A DNA stretch of 64,000 bases from Microbacterium sp. AB (GCF_032878875.1 NZ_CP118157.1:3348001-3412000); one strand, 5' to 3'. Counted from the first letter of the stretch, positions 8,300 through 17,257 are shown. The notes: generated by a model from the sequence alone, not told the origin. Made by a program: numbers and translations.

Positions 8300-9157
8300 C
8301 TACGGCTGAGCCGGCGGGATGACGGTGCCGGCAGGGTGCCGTCGTGGATGGGACAGGAAGTTCTCCGCGATGCTCAGCAGCTCGGCCGGGCGCTCGACGA
8401 ACACGGAGTGCCCGGAGCCGATCTCGGCGTACCGGGCGTCGTCGATGGCCCCGAAGAGGGCGAGGCTGTGATGGCGCGGCACCATCAGGTCGTGCGTGCC
8501 CCCGACGACGAGCGTCGTGGCCGCGATGTCCGCCACGCGGTCGGAGATGTCGATGGTCCGGTTGAGGTCCATCTGCAGGGCGCCGAACGTGCTGGGGCGC
8601 CCCGGCGGGGCGACGACGTCCATGTCCTCCGGCGAACGCTTCGCGAGGAACGGCACCCCGAAGGCGAACAGCCTCGAGTAGGCCCGGAACGCATCGGGGT
8701 CGCCGGCCTTCCGGAGGAACTGGTAGAGGTCGTTGCGCAGGCGCTGCTGGTGGTCGGTCTTGATCCATCCGGCGACGAGCACGAGGTTCTCGACGCGGTC
8801 CGCGTGGTGGGCGGCGTAGGAGGCCGCGACGACGGAGCCCAGGGAGTAGCCCAGCAGCGAGATCGGGCCCTCGGGGAGCGCCTCGTCGACGACCGCGCCC
8901 ACCTGCCGTTCGAGGTGCTCGAGGGTCAGCGCGCTCACGCCCGCCGGCTCGGCCAGGTCGAGCGACACGACCTGCTGTCGCGTCGCGACCATGGGGAACA
9001 GCATGGCGAAGTGGGTCGCGGTCGAGCCGCCGGTGCCGTGCACGAGAACGAGCGGCGGACGCGTGGGGTGCGGCCGACCCGACACGTAGTACCGGACCTC
9101 GGCGCCGTCGACGCTGACCGCGCCCTCCTCGACCTCGGTCGTCAGGTGTACGGGCAT
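8300..9157 (-). CDS. Alpha/beta hydrolase, probable esterase/lactonase
   Basis: This 285-residue alpha/beta-hydrolase has the oxyanion segment VLVHGTGG near residue 40, the nucleophile elbow GYSLGS with Ser near 105, a late acid in GGTHDLMVP and the catalytic histidine in GSGHSVF. No signal peptide is seen, so it is cytoplasmic. The ATG at 9157 is preferred to the one at 9175 because AAGGGAG sits 7 nt before it. As first gene of the operon with a BVMO and an SDR it most likely hydrolyses the ester or lactone produced by the BVMO. Its leader contains one copy of the GTCCA-N6-TGGAC-type operator. Confidence 0.85.
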   Translation of the reverse strand: MPVHLTTEVEEGAVSVDGAEVRYYVSGRPHPTRPPLVLVHGTGGSTATHFAMLFPMVATRQQVVSLDLAEPAGVSALTLEHLERQVGAVVDEALPEGPISLLGYSLGSVVAASYAAHHADRVENLVLVAGWIKTDHQQRLRNDLYQFLRKAGDPDAFRAYSRLFAFGVPFLAKRSPEDMDVVAPPGRPSTFGALQMDLNRTIDISDRVADIAATTLVVGGTHDLMVPRHHSLALFGAIDDARYAEIGSGHSVFVERPAELLSIAENFLSHPRRHPAGTVIPPAQP

Positions 9158-9182
9158 CCGCGTGCTCCCTTGCATGCGAGGC

Positions 9183-9198
9183 GTCCATCGAGTGGACT
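9183..9198. promoter_or_regulatory. Candidate operator copy 1, GTCCATCGAGTGGACT
   Basis: A 16-bp element with inverted arms GTCCA and TGGAC lies 25 bp upstream of the hydrolase start. It overlaps where that gene's minus-strand transcript should begin (minus-strand CATTAGT could be its -10). A near-identical copy lies 131 bp away at 9314. A position over the start site suggests repression of the hydrolase-BVMO-SDR operon. The binding protein is unknown; the IclR-type gene at 11543 is a candidate. Confidence 0.55.
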
Positions 9199-9313
9199 AA
9201 TGACTTTCGGATCTGCGAGCAGAGCCGCCTGGGCGCCTCTCGAGCCGGTCGCCAGGTCGCTGTTCTCTGCGGCTCTCATGCTTTACCCGCGCCGGGCCGC
9301 TGTCAAACCTTGT

Positions 9314-9373
9314 GTCCATTGAGTGGACTGTTTCTCTCTCCGCTCGGTCGATGAACGGGTGCGGGGCTAGCAT
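9314..9373 (+). promoter_or_regulatory. Operator copy 2 (GTCCATTGAGTGGACT) and -10 box
   Basis: The second copy of the 16-bp element occupies 9314-9329, one base different from copy 1. A good -10 hexamer TAGCAT follows at 9368-9373, 38 bp downstream, and would serve the isopropylmalate-dehydrogenase-like gene at 9427. The element would lie near -55 to -70, suitable for an activator. The same protein could thus act on both divergent units. Confidence 0.5.
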
Positions 9374-9426
9374 CGCTGTCGGCATCCCGCCCACGTGCCG
9401 GGCACATGATCGAGCAAAGGAGCAGC

Positions 9427-10482
9427 ATGTCGCGTGTCGTGAGACTGGCCGTGATCCCCGGCGACGGGATCGGCCCCGAGGTGATCGCCGAAGCGGTCAA
9501 GGTGCTGGACGCCGCGAGCGGCGCGGAGGGGGTGGTCTTCGACAAGACGGTCTTCTCGCTCGGCGCCGCGCGGTATCTCGAGACCGGCGACATCCTCACC
9601 GACGAGGACCTCGCGGCCATCCGCGGCCACGACGCGATCCTGCTCGGAGCGGTCGGCGGGGTCCCCGGCGACCCCCGGCTGAGCGATGTCAGCATCGAGC
9701 GCGAACTGCTGCTGCAGCTGCGGTTCGACCTGGACCAGTACGTCAACCTCCGCCCCGCGAGGATCTACCCGGGCGTTCCCGGGCCGCTGGCCGATGCCGG
9801 GGACGTCGACTTCGTCGTGGTGCGCGAGGGCACGGAGGGCGCGTACTCCGGCAGCGGCGGGTCTCTGCGCACCGGGACGGCGCACGAGATCGCGACCGAG
9901 GTCTCGGTGAACACCGCCTTCGGCGTGGAGCGCGTCGTGCGGTACGCGTTCGCGCTCGCCGCGAAGCGGCGCAAGCGGCTGACGTGGGTCGGCAAGACCA
10001 ACGTCATCGTCTTCGCCGGCGCGCTGTGGCAGCGCGTCGTGGGCGACGTGGCGAAGGAGTACCCGGACGTCGTCGTGGACTACCTGCACGTCGACGCGGC
10101 GACCATCCACCTCGTGGCCGACCCCGCGCGCTTCGACGTGATCGTCACCGACAACCTGTTCGGCGACATCCTCACGGACCTGGCCGGCGCGATCACCGGG
10201 GGCATCGGGCTCGCCGCGTCCGGGAACATCCATCCCGACGGCGCCTTCCCCTCGATGTTCGAGCCGGTCCACGGCTCCGCGCCCGACATCGCGGGGAGGC
10301 GGCTCGCCGACCCGACGGCCGCCATCCTGTCGGTGGCGCTCCTCCTGCAGCACCTCGGCCTGGACGACGAGGCCTCGCGCGTCGCTCGCGCCGTCGAGGC
10401 CGACATCGCCTCCCGCGGCGGCCTCCCGGCGCGCACGACCTCCGAGATCGGCGACTCCATCGTGGCGGCTCTCGGCCGCTGA
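9427..10482 (+). CDS. Isopropylmalate/isocitrate dehydrogenase family protein
   Basis: This 351-residue protein is a beta-decarboxylating dehydrogenase. It starts [11 protein letters not shown], has Arg residues in the LNLRP-like segment [11 protein letters not shown], Lys190 in WVGKTNV, and the metal/substrate aspartates in VDAATIHLV (Asp223) and [11 protein letters not shown] (Asp242, Asp247). The fold oxidises a 2-hydroxy acid and decarboxylates it with NAD and Mg2+ or Mn2+. It resembles 3-isopropylmalate dehydrogenase (LeuB). However, no other leucine gene is near and its promoter shares an operator with a catabolic operon, so a tartrate- or malate-type substrate is possible. The ATG at 9427 follows AAAGGAG. 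Confidence 0.85.
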   Translation: MSRVVRLAVIPGDGIGPEVIAEAVKVLDAASGAEGVVFDKTVFSLGAARYLETGDILTDEDLAAIRGHDAILLGAVGGVPGDPRLSDVSIERELLLQLRFDLDQYVNLRPARIYPGVPGPLADAGDVDFVVVREGTEGAYSGSGGSLRTGTAHEIATEVSVNTAFGVERVVRYAFALAAKRRKRLTWVGKTNVIVFAGALWQRVVGDVAKEYPDVVVDYLHVDAATIHLVADPARFDVIVTDNLFGDILTDLAGAITGGIGLAASGNIHPDGAFPSMFEPVHGSAPDIAGRRLADPTAAILSVALLLQHLGLDDEASRVARAVEADIASRGGLPARTTSEIGDSIVAALGR

Positions 10483-10553
10483 GCGGTCGCTCGGGCGGTG
10501 GGAACGCGGCGACCGCGGGAGCTCCCTCCCGTCTCGTCGCTCGCCCGCCGTCC

Positions 10554-10582
10554 TTGACAAGCGGGGTCGCGAGGGATTTGCT
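10554..10582 (+). promoter_or_regulatory. Possible sigma-A promoter upstream of SDR/IclR genes
   Basis: A perfect -35 TTGACA (10554-10559) is followed after 17 bp by TTTGCT (10577-10582), a weak -10. It could start the transcript for the SDR at 10745. The half-element GTCCACTC at 10629-10636, resembling one side of the 9.2/9.3-kb operator, lies downstream of it. Confidence 0.35.
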
Positions 10583-10744
10583 GGAGGGCACCTCCGGCGA
10601 ACGCTGAGGACGCCGATCGACTCGGATCGTCCACTCACCGAACCATTCACGGAGATCCTTCACACAGCGGTGGGGATCCCCCGAGGGACGCGCGCCGGAA
10701 GCGCCGGGGAGCCGGCCGCGCCCTCCCGTTCGAGAGGACCGCCC

Positions 10745-11530
10745 GTGTTCGAGGTGGAAGACAAGGTGGTCGTGGTGACCGGCGCGAGCGGCGGCCAGGG
10801 CGCCGCCGAGGCCATCGGGCTCTCGCGAGCCGGAGCCACGGTCATCGCCGTCGCAAGGGACGACGAGCGTCTGCGCGCGCTCGCGACGCGAGACGACCTC
10901 GGCGCCGGCACCGTGGTGCCGTGGCAGCTGGACGTCGCCGACGAGGCGGGCTGGGAGACGCTCGCGGCCTTCGCGCAGACGAGTCATGGCCGTGTGGACG
11001 GCCTGGTCAACAACGCCGGCATCGTCCGCAGGGGCGGCGTGATGGACACCGCATGGAGCGACTTCGACGACGTCGAGCGCACGAACCTGAGGGGTCCCAT
11101 GCTCGCGATGCGCGCGCTGGTCCCCCTCATGCCGCCGGGCGGATCCATCGTCAACGTCGGCTCCACGGCGGGGCTCACCGCGCACTCGTCCGTCTCCTAC
11201 GGGACCACCAAGTGGGCGCTGCGCGGGCTGACCCGGGGGACGGCGCTGGAGCTCGGCCCCAGCGGGATCCGCGTCAACGCGATCCATCCGGGCTTCATCG
11301 ACACCCCGCTGACCGAGCACGCCGGCCCGGCGTTCCGCGCCGCGAACGTGACGGCATCCCCCCTGGGGCGGGTGGGCACGCCGGACGACGTCGTGCCGAT
11401 CGTGATCTTCCTGCTCAGCGACGACTCGTCGTTCATCACCGGCGCCGAGATCCCGGTCGACGGAGGGATCACCTCGCACGGGGGAGCGAAGTTCATCGCC
11501 GACGCGCGACGCGCGGAGCTCGCCCGATGA
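10745..11530 (+). CDS. SDR family oxidoreductase
   Basis: This 261-residue classical SDR has TGASGGQG (12-19), NNAG near 89-92, Ser140, Tyr152 and Lys156 (YGTTK), and the C-terminal DGGIT segment typical of FabG-like enzymes. It should interconvert a hydroxyl and keto group with NAD(P). The GTG at 10745 is chosen because GAGAGGA lies 7 nt before it and the fold starts there; the 25 codons open upstream are rich in non-conserved Pro, Arg and Gly. It ends 12 nt before the IclR-type regulator gene and is probably co-transcribed with it. Confidence 0.85.
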   Translation: MFEVEDKVVVVTGASGGQGAAEAIGLSRAGATVIAVARDDERLRALATRDDLGAGTVVPWQLDVADEAGWETLAAFAQTSHGRVDGLVNNAGIVRRGGVMDTAWSDFDDVERTNLRGPMLAMRALVPLMPPGGSIVNVGSTAGLTAHSSVSYGTTKWALRGLTRGTALELGPSGIRVNAIHPGFIDTPLTEHAGPAFRAANVTASPLGRVGTPDDVVPIVIFLLSDDSSFITGAEIPVDGGITSHGGAKFIADARRAELAR

Positions 11531-11542
11531 CGAGGCCCGGAC

Positions 11543-12301
11543 ATGCCCGCTGAAGCGTCGTCGGAGCTGACCCGGAAGGTCCTCAGGATCCTCGCCGCGC
11601 TCGCGCAGCGCGGCGAGAGCGGCATCCGGCTGGTCGACGCCGCCCGCGCCACCCAGATCCCGCGCCCGACGGTCTTCCGCATCCTGAAGGAGCTCGCGGA
11701 CTCCGGGTTCGTGACGAAGGCCGAGTCGGGGACGTATGCGCTCGGACACGCCGTGTTCGAGCTCGCCCTGAGCGCACCCGCGCCCATCGTCGACATCACC
11801 ACGCTGCGCGCGCTCGCCCGCTCGCTCGCGGACCGCTGCGGCGACACCGTCTACGTCGCCGTGCGCCAGTTCGACGGCGTGAACTACGTCGTCCGCGCCG
11901 AGGGCGACTACCCGCTCCAGACCCGCATCCCCGTCGGGACCAACCGCGGGCTCGCCAACAGCTACACGGGCGTCGCGCTCCTTCCGTTCGTGGAGGCGGA
12001 GCAGCGCGCCCGGGCGATCGCCGCCCGCCTCGACGGCCTCGACGCCGACGCCGCCGACGCCGTCCGCGCCACGATCGCGGACCTCATGAGCCAGATCGCC
12101 ACCCGCGGCTACTGCAGCGCCCCCGACCTCGTGCTGCCGGGCGTCGCGGGCCTCTCCACCCCCATTCGCGCCGGCCGGGGCGCCCCCTACGCCGCCATCG
12201 CGATCTCGGGGGTCTCCCCGCGCCTGCCCGCGGAGCGGATCGAGCCCCTGGCGCGACTGCTGCTCGCGACCGAGAAGCAGATGCGGGCGTGCTTCGCCTG
12301 A
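11543..12301 (+). CDS. IclR family transcriptional regulator
   Basis: This 252-residue regulator has an N-terminal helix-turn-helix at about residues 10-75 (LTRKVLRILAAL, TQIPRPTVFRILKELADSGF) followed by the alpha/beta ligand-binding domain of IclR proteins (YVAVRQFDGVNYV, RGYCSAPD). IclR proteins act as repressors or activators of catabolic genes and respond to pathway intermediates. It sits between two SDR genes in the same direction. The paired GTCCA-TGGAC elements at 9.2 and 9.3 kb are the nearest dyads of a size an IclR dimer would bind, a link that is only inferred. Confidence 0.9.
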   Translation: MPAEASSELTRKVLRILAALAQRGESGIRLVDAARATQIPRPTVFRILKELADSGFVTKAESGTYALGHAVFELALSAPAPIVDITTLRALARSLADRCGDTVYVAVRQFDGVNYVVRAEGDYPLQTRIPVGTNRGLANSYTGVALLPFVEAEQRARAIAARLDGLDADAADAVRATIADLMSQIATRGYCSAPDLVLPGVAGLSTPIRAGRGAPYAAIAISGVSPRLPAERIEPLARLLLATEKQMRACFA

Positions 12302-12355
12302 CCTCGCGCACAAGACGAACGCCCCCTGAGAACCCGAGATCCGACGGAGGACTCC

Positions 12356-13108
12356 ATGACCGACAGCATCCGCACCGCGATCGTGACCGGCGCCGCGAAC
12401 GGCATCGGCTCGGCCGTCGTCGACAAGCTCGCCTCGCTCGGGATCGCCGTCGTGGCGGTCGACCTGGACGCCGACGGCGCCGCGGCCGTCGCGAGTCGCG
12501 TGAGGGACAGCGGGCTGCCCGCCACGTCGCTCGCGGGCGACGTCTCGGACCCCGCCCTCTCCGTCGCCGCGGTCGACGCCGCGGTCGGTCTCACGGGCGG
12601 CCTCGACATCCTCGTCAACAACGCCGGCAAGGGCACCGTCCAGGCGGCGATCGCCGACACCGAGCTGGAGAACTGGCGGCGTGACATCGAGGTCAACCTG
12701 ACCGGGCAGTTCCTCTTCTGCCGGGCCGCGATCCCCGCGCTCATCGCCCGGGGCTGGGGCCGGATCGTGAACGTCGCGTCGGCCTCGGGGATGGAGGGCC
12801 TCGCCCTGGCCGGGGGGTATGCGGCGGCGAAGGCCGGGGTCATCGCGCTCACCAAGACGCTGGGCAAGGAGCTCGCCCAGACCGGCGTCATCGTCAACGC
12901 CGTCGCACCGGCGCTCATCCGGTCGGAGATGCTCAGCCGGCCGACCTTCCGACGCGAGATGCTCGAGTCGCTGCTCGCGCGCATCCCCATGGGACGCGTG
13001 GGCGAGCCCTCCGAGGTCGCCGAGATGATCGCCTTCCTCGCGAGCGACGCGGTCAGCTTCTCCACGGGAGCCGTGTTCGACCTGTCGGGCGGGCGGGCCA
13101 CGTACTAG
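12356..13108 (+). CDS. SDR family oxidoreductase (FabG-like)
   Basis: This 250-residue protein has TGAANGIG (11-18), NNAGKG (88-93), Ser142, Tyr155 and Lys159 (YAAAK), and the FabG-type ending STGAVFDLSGG. It would act on a 3-hydroxyacyl, polyol or sugar-like alcohol with NAD(P). The ATG at 12356 is preceded by GGAGGA. It is downstream of the IclR gene with a 54-bp gap, and probably belongs to the same unit (SDR, regulator, SDR). Confidence 0.88.
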   Translation: MTDSIRTAIVTGAANGIGSAVVDKLASLGIAVVAVDLDADGAAAVASRVRDSGLPATSLAGDVSDPALSVAAVDAAVGLTGGLDILVNNAGKGTVQAAIADTELENWRRDIEVNLTGQFLFCRAAIPALIARGWGRIVNVASASGMEGLALAGGYAAAKAGVIALTKTLGKELAQTGVIVNAVAPALIRSEMLSRPTFRREMLESLLARIPMGRVGEPSEVAEMIAFLASDAVSFSTGAVFDLSGGRATY

Positions 13109-13159
13109 CGTGCCGCCCGGACCGCCCCGGGTCGCACGGTGCCCCGTCCACGGTCGTGT

Positions 13160-13236
13160 TCGCACACGCTGTCTGAGCGAGGACCGCGTTTTTCCGGCAC
13201 GGGATCGTGCCGCGCCGCCGTCCGCCCGATTAGCGT
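13160..13236 (+). promoter_or_regulatory. Regulon promoter A (CoA ligase): 17-bp palindrome + -10
   Basis: The palindrome TCGCACACGCTGTCTGA (13160-13176) matches TCCGACACCGTGTCTGA at 41879 in 13 of 17 positions. It is followed after exactly 54 bp by the -10 TAGCGT (13231-13236). A TTTTTCC tract lies where the TTCG box stands in the other promoters. No -35 box is visible. It lies in the 190 bp between the SDR and the CoA ligase and points at the ligase. Confidence 0.65.
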
Positions 13237-13298
13237 GGCACGCAGGTTCCGCGGCGCCGTGCGCGCGCCCGATCCCCCGTACTCGATGAGGAGACGCG

Positions 13299-14918
13299 AT
13301 GAGCAGTGCCGTCCACACCGCCGAGGTCCGTTCCGCGGATGCGGACATCGTCGGCCGGGGGATGACGATGTCGGACCAGCTCGCACGTCAGGCGCGCGTC
13401 GACGGCGGGCGCATCGCGTTCGTCTACGACGCCACGCGCCGAAGCTATCGCGAGGTCGACGAACGGGTCAGCCGCCTGGCGAACGCGCTGCGCGAGCGCG
13501 GCGTCGGCCACGGCGACCGCGTCGTCGTGCTGGGATTCAACACCCTCGAGGTCATCGAGGCCTACTTCGCGGTCGTCCGGCTCGGCGCGATCTGCGTGCC
13601 GGTCAACTTCCGGCTCGTCGCCCACGAGATCGCCTACATCCTCGAGGACAGCGGGGCCGCCGCGGCCGTCGTCCAGGCGCGGTTCCTCGACGTCGTGACG
13701 GAGGCGCGCAGCCTCGCGGGCGAGACGGGCTCCCTGCTCGTCTTCGGCGGCGAGCCGCGGGGGGACGCCGAGGAGTACGAGGGGGTGCTCGCCCAGGCCG
13801 AGCCGTCGTTCCGCGAGCACCGCGTGGAGCTCGCCGAGCCGGCCTTCATCATGTACACGTCGGGCACCACCGGGCGTCCGAAGGGCGCCGTGCTCACCCA
13901 CAACCATCTGCTGCTGCACAGCGTCAACACCATCGCGCACTCCGACGCGCCCATGCTCGACCGCGTGAACCTCGTGGCGGCGCCGCTGTTCCACGTCGCC
14001 GCCATGGCGGGCCTGCTCAAGCCGCTCATGCTCGGCGGTCGCACGATCGTGCAGCCCTTCGGCGCGTTCGATCCGGCGGCGCTGCTCGACCTGGTGGAGC
14101 GCGAGCGCATCTCGTCGCTGTTCCTGGTGCCGACGCAGTGGCAGGCCGTGTGCGAGGTGCCCGGCATCGAGCGGCGCGACCTCTCGTCGCTGCGCCGCAT
14201 CGCGTGGGGCGGGGCGCCGGCGACCATCGCGCTGCTCGAGCTCCTGAATGCCACGTTCCCGCAGGCCCCGGTCGTGAGCGTCTTCGGCCAGACCGAGTGC
14301 GGCCCGATCACCGCGATGCTGCAGGGAGCCGATCAGGTGCGCAAGATCGGCTCCATCGGGCTGCCGACCCTCAACGTCGAGGTGCGCGTCGTCGACGACG
14401 ACCTGAACGACGTCGCCGCCGGCGAGGTCGGCGAGATCGTGTACCGCACGCCCATGGTCATGAAGGAGTACTGGAACAAGCCCGAGGCGACCGCGGAGGC
14501 GTTCCGGGGCGGCTGGTTCCACTCGGGAGACCTCGTCCGCCGCGACGAGGAGGGCTATCTCTACATCGTGGACCGCAAGAAGGACATGATCATCTCAGGC
14601 GGCGAGAACATCTACTGCGCCGAGGTGGAGAACGTGCTCGCGGGCCATCCGAAGGTGCGGGAGGTCGCGGTCGTCGGCGTGCCGCACGAGAAGTGGGGCG
14701 AGACCCCGCTCGCGGTGATCGTCCCGCAGGACCCCGGGGAGCCGCCGACGACGGACGAGCTCACCGGCTGGCTCGCCCCGCGACTGGCCCGCTACAAGCG
14801 GCCTCATCAGGTCGCGATCGTCGGGAGCCTGCCGCGGAACTCGCTCGGCAAGGTGCTCAAGGACCGGATACGCCGAGACCGCGAGGCCGGCCGGCTCTCC
14901 GTGCAGGCGGCGCGCTAG
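13299..14918 (+). CDS. Acyl-CoA synthetase (AMP-forming), aromatic or medium-chain acid type
   Basis: This 539-residue class I adenylate-forming enzyme has the P-loop-like motif YTSGTTGRPKG (186-196), FGQTECGP (A5 region), SGDLV (A7), the hinge DRKKDMIISGGENI and the catalytic lysine in SLGKVLKDR near the C-terminus (about 518). It activates a carboxylic acid to its CoA thioester using ATP. In context it should feed the CoA-dependent side-chain pathway on the opposite strand. Feruloyl/coumaroyl-CoA synthetases belong to this family, but the substrate is not fixed by the motifs. Its own promoter carries the shared regulon palindrome. Confidence 0.88.
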   Translation: MSSAVHTAEVRSADADIVGRGMTMSDQLARQARVDGGRIAFVYDATRRSYREVDERVSRLANALRERGVGHGDRVVVLGFNTLEVIEAYFAVVRLGAICVPVNFRLVAHEIAYILEDSGAAAAVVQARFLDVVTEARSLAGETGSLLVFGGEPRGDAEEYEGVLAQAEPSFREHRVELAEPAFIMYTSGTTGRPKGAVLTHNHLLLHSVNTIAHSDAPMLDRVNLVAAPLFHVAAMAGLLKPLMLGGRTIVQPFGAFDPAALLDLVERERISSLFLVPTQWQAVCEVPGIERRDLSSLRRIAWGGAPATIALLELLNATFPQAPVVSVFGQTECGPITAMLQGADQVRKIGSIGLPTLNVEVRVVDDDLNDVAAGEVGEIVYRTPMVMKEYWNKPEATAEAFRGGWFHSGDLVRRDEEGYLYIVDRKKDMIISGGENIYCAEVENVLAGHPKVREVAVVGVPHEKWGETPLAVIVPQDPGEPPTTDELTGWLAPRLARYKRPHQVAIVGSLPRNSLGKVLKDRIRRDREAGRLSVQAAR

Positions 14919-14920
14919 CG

Positions 14921-14959
14921 CGGGCCCCGCCGCGACGCGCCCGCGGCGGGGACGGCCCG
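14921..14959. terminator. Hairpin between convergent CoA ligase and ACAD genes
   Basis: CCCCGCCGC (14925-14933) pairs with GCGGCGGGG (14943-14951), and CGGG with CCCG outside a short internal loop. It fills the 42-bp gap between two convergent stops and can serve both transcripts. Confidence 0.65.
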
Positions 14960-14960
14960 T

Positions 14961-16067
14961 TCAGCGCAGGTCGACGAGGTCGGCCAGCGCGGAACGGTGG
15001 AAGCCGGGCGTGCCGAGCGCGATCTGGTCGGCCTTCGCGCGCTTCAGGAACAGATGGGCCGGATGCTCCCACGTCATCCCGATGCCGCCCAGCAGCTGGA
15101 TCGCCTCCTCCGCGGCCTGCACCGCGACGTCGGAGCACCATGCCTGGGCGACGGCGGCGGCCACCTCCCGGTCCGGATCGTCGTCGGCGAACGCGGCGGC
15201 GGCGTACCTGGCCGCGGCCGCCGCCGACTCGATCGACACGTAGAGGTCGGCGAGCCGGTGCTTGAGGGCCTGATAGCCGCCGAGGACCCTGCCGAACTGC
15301 CGGCGCGCCTTCAGATGCTCGATCGTCGTCGCCAACGACCATTGCGCCACGCCCAGCTGCTCGGAAGCGAGCAGGGCCGCGCCCGTGAGCAGCGCGCGAC
15401 GGATGGCCGTCTCGCCGGCCCCCGGCGAGACCACCGGGCGCCCCCGCGCGCCGACGACGCGCACATCGGCGAGCGGACGGGTCATGTCGAGAGAGGTCAC
15501 GGCCTCGACGGACGCCTCGTGCGCCGGGACCGCGTAGAGGGCGACCCCGTCGGCGAGAGCCACCGGGACGAGGAGCACGTCGGCCTCGATCGCACCCGCC
15601 ACGCTCGTGACGTCGATGCCGACGCCGCCGTCGGGGTCCACCCGGCCGATCGTCGTCGCGATGCCGGGCGCCGTCGAGAACGGCACGAGCAGCGCCGCGG
15701 TCGAGGCGCCCGCCGCGAGCGAGGCGAGCAGGTCGTCCGCCGCCGGCCCGTCGCCCTGCAGCAGCGCGGCGGTCGCGATGACGCCGCTCGTCAGGAACGG
15801 CACCGGCGCCGCGGCCCTGCCGAGCTCCTCGAGCACCACGGCCGCCTCGCGAGCCGACGCGCCCGCCCCTCCCCGGTCCTCCGGGACGAGCAGACCGCCG
15901 AGCCCCATCTCCTGCGAGAGCGACGACCACAGCGGGACGGCGAGAGAGCGGTCGCCGTCGTAGACCGGGATCACGTCCCGCGGATCGCACCGGTCGGTCA
16001 GCACGTCCCTGACGCTCGCGCGCAGATCGTCCTCGAGCTCGGAGTACAGGAGGTTCAGCTCGGTCAT
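14961..16067 (-). CDS. Acyl-CoA dehydrogenase, beta-type subunit of a pair
   Basis: This 368-residue acyl-CoA dehydrogenase (ACAD) homologue is last in the six-gene minus-strand operon. It has the C-terminal helical-bundle motifs RRQFGRVLGGYQALKHRLAD and IQLLGGIGMTWEHPAHLFLKRA. It lacks the FAD-loop motif SEPGAGSD that its upstream neighbour has. Such short, divergent partners form alpha2beta2 heterotetramers in actinobacterial steroid side-chain degradation (ChsE-type). The start at 16067 overlaps the stop of the ACAD gene upstream (ATGA), which fits stoichiometric subunit synthesis. Role: alpha,beta-desaturation of an acyl-CoA, passing electrons to ETF. Confidence 0.85.
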   Translation of the reverse strand: MTELNLLYSELEDDLRASVRDVLTDRCDPRDVIPVYDGDRSLAVPLWSSLSQEMGLGGLLVPEDRGGAGASAREAAVVLEELGRAAAPVPFLTSGVIATAALLQGDGPAADDLLASLAAGASTAALLVPFSTAPGIATTIGRVDPDGGVGIDVTSVAGAIEADVLLVPVALADGVALYAVPAHEASVEAVTSLDMTRPLADVRVVGARGRPVVSPGAGETAIRRALLTGAALLASEQLGVAQWSLATTIEHLKARRQFGRVLGGYQALKHRLADLYVSIESAAAAARYAAAAFADDDPDREVAAAVAQAWCSDVAVQAAEEAIQLLGGIGMTWEHPAHLFLKRAKADQIALGTPGFHRSALADLVDLR

Positions 16068-17257
16068 CGCGGGAGATCCTTCCAGGGGACGTCCTTGTCG
16101 GCGCGCGGCTCGGGGGGCAGGCCGAGGATGCGCTCGGCGACGATGTTCCGCAGCACCTCCGAGGTCCCTCCCTCGATGGTCCTGCCCTTGATGCGCAGAT
16201 AGCGGTAGCCGGGGCTTCCGCCCGTCGTCTCGACGCGGTCGGGGCGCGTCATGCTCCAGTCCGGATAGCGCAGTCCCTCCTCGCCGCACAGCTCGAGCTC
16301 GAGACCGCTGAGCTGCTGGTTGAGCCGCCCCGTCGCGAGCTTCAGCGCCGCTCCCTCGGGGCCCGGCTGTCCGGCCTCGAGCTTCTGACGGAGGCGTTCG
16401 CCCGTGAGACGGGCGACCTCGGCGCCCACCCAGAGCGAGAGCAGCCGGTCGTGCAGCTCGGGGGTGCGGCGCTCGGGATGCTCCCGCCAGTTCCTGCTGA
16501 CCACTCCGACGACGCCGGACTCCCGGACGACGGCGGCTCCGCCGAGCGACACGCGCTCGTTGTTCAGGGTCGTGCCCGCGATCCGCCATCCCTCGCCCTC
16601 GCCGCCGAGACGGAACGCGTCGGCGATCCGGACGTCCGTCAGGAAGACCTCGTTGAACTCCGCCTCGCCCGTGATCTGACGCAGCGGCCGCACCTCGACG
16701 CCCGGCGCACGCATGTCGCAGAGGAAGTACGTGATCCCCGCGTGCTTGGGCACCGTGGCGTCGGTGCGCGCGAGCAGGATCGCCCAGTCCGCCCGGTGCG
16801 CCATCGAGGTCCACACCTTCTGGCCGCTGACGATCCAGTCGCCGCCGTCCCGCACGGCGCGCGTCCCCAGCGCTGCGAGGTCCGATCCCGCACCCGGCTC
16901 GCTGAAGAGCTGGCACCACACCTCCTCTCCGGTCCAGAGCGGACGGAGGAACCGGCGCTTCTGCTCCTCCGTCCCGAAGGCGAGGACGGTGGGCGCGGCC
17001 ATGCCGAGCCCGATGCCGATGGCCCGCGGATCGTTGTCGGGCGCCCCGGCCGCCGACAGCAGTCGGTCGACCTCGGGCTGGAGCGCCCGCGGCAGCCCGA
17101 GCCCGCCGAGACCCGGCGGATAGGACACCCATGCCAGGCCCGCGTCGAACCTCGCCCGCAGGAACTCCCGCCTGTCGCTCGTGGACGGGTCGTGGCGCTC
17201 GAGAAGCGCGGCGACGCGTTCTCGCAGATCCTCCACGACATCGGCGGTGTCAGTCAT
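16064..17257 (-). CDS. Acyl-CoA dehydrogenase, alpha-type (FAD-motif) subunit
   Basis: This 397-residue ACAD has the FAD/substrate segment [25 protein letters not shown], and the C-terminal TIEGGTSEVLRNIVAERILG, all standard for FadE-type enzymes. Together with the overlapping downstream gene it likely forms one heteromeric dehydrogenase. It introduces the 2,3-double bond in an acyl-CoA and transfers electrons to electron transfer flavoprotein, whose genes lie across the PaaX-type locus. The ATG at 17257 overlaps the MaoC stop by 8 bp; an ATG 15 bp earlier is possible but has no better SD. Confidence 0.88.
   Translation of the reverse strand: MTDTADVVEDLRERVAALLERHDPSTSDRREFLRARFDAGLAWVSYPPGLGGLGLPRALQPEVDRLLSAAGAPDNDPRAIGIGLGMAAPTVLAFGTEEQKRRFLRPLWTGEEVWCQLFSEPGAGSDLAALGTRAVRDGGDWIVSGQKVWTSMAHRADWAILLARTDATVPKHAGITYFLCDMRAPGVEVRPLRQITGEAEFNEVFLTDVRIADAFRLGGEGEGWRIAGTTLNNERVSLGGAAVVRESGVVGVVSRNWREHPERRTPELHDRLLSLWVGAEVARLTGERLRQKLEAGQPGPEGAALKLATGRLNQQLSGLELELCGEEGLRYPDWSMTRPDRVETTGGSPGYRYLRIKGRTIEGGTSEVLRNIVAERILGLPPEPRADKDVPWKDLPR

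Noticed and set aside
9427..10482. Naming the gene leuB
   Set aside because: The family is clear but no leucine gene is near and the promoter shares an operator with a catabolic operon; the substrate is uncertain.
10629..10640. Third copy of the GTCCA/TGGAC operator
   Set aside because: Only one half (GTCCACTC) is good; the other half is degraded. Too weak to call as a site.
10193..13348. Very long open frame on the minus strand across the SDR-IclR-SDR genes
   Set aside because: It is antisense to four well-supported genes, has the Arg/Gly/Ala-rich composition of high-GC shadow frames and matches no family. Similar long shadows opposite 36-39.6 kb and 51.6-55.3 kb were rejected for the same reason.
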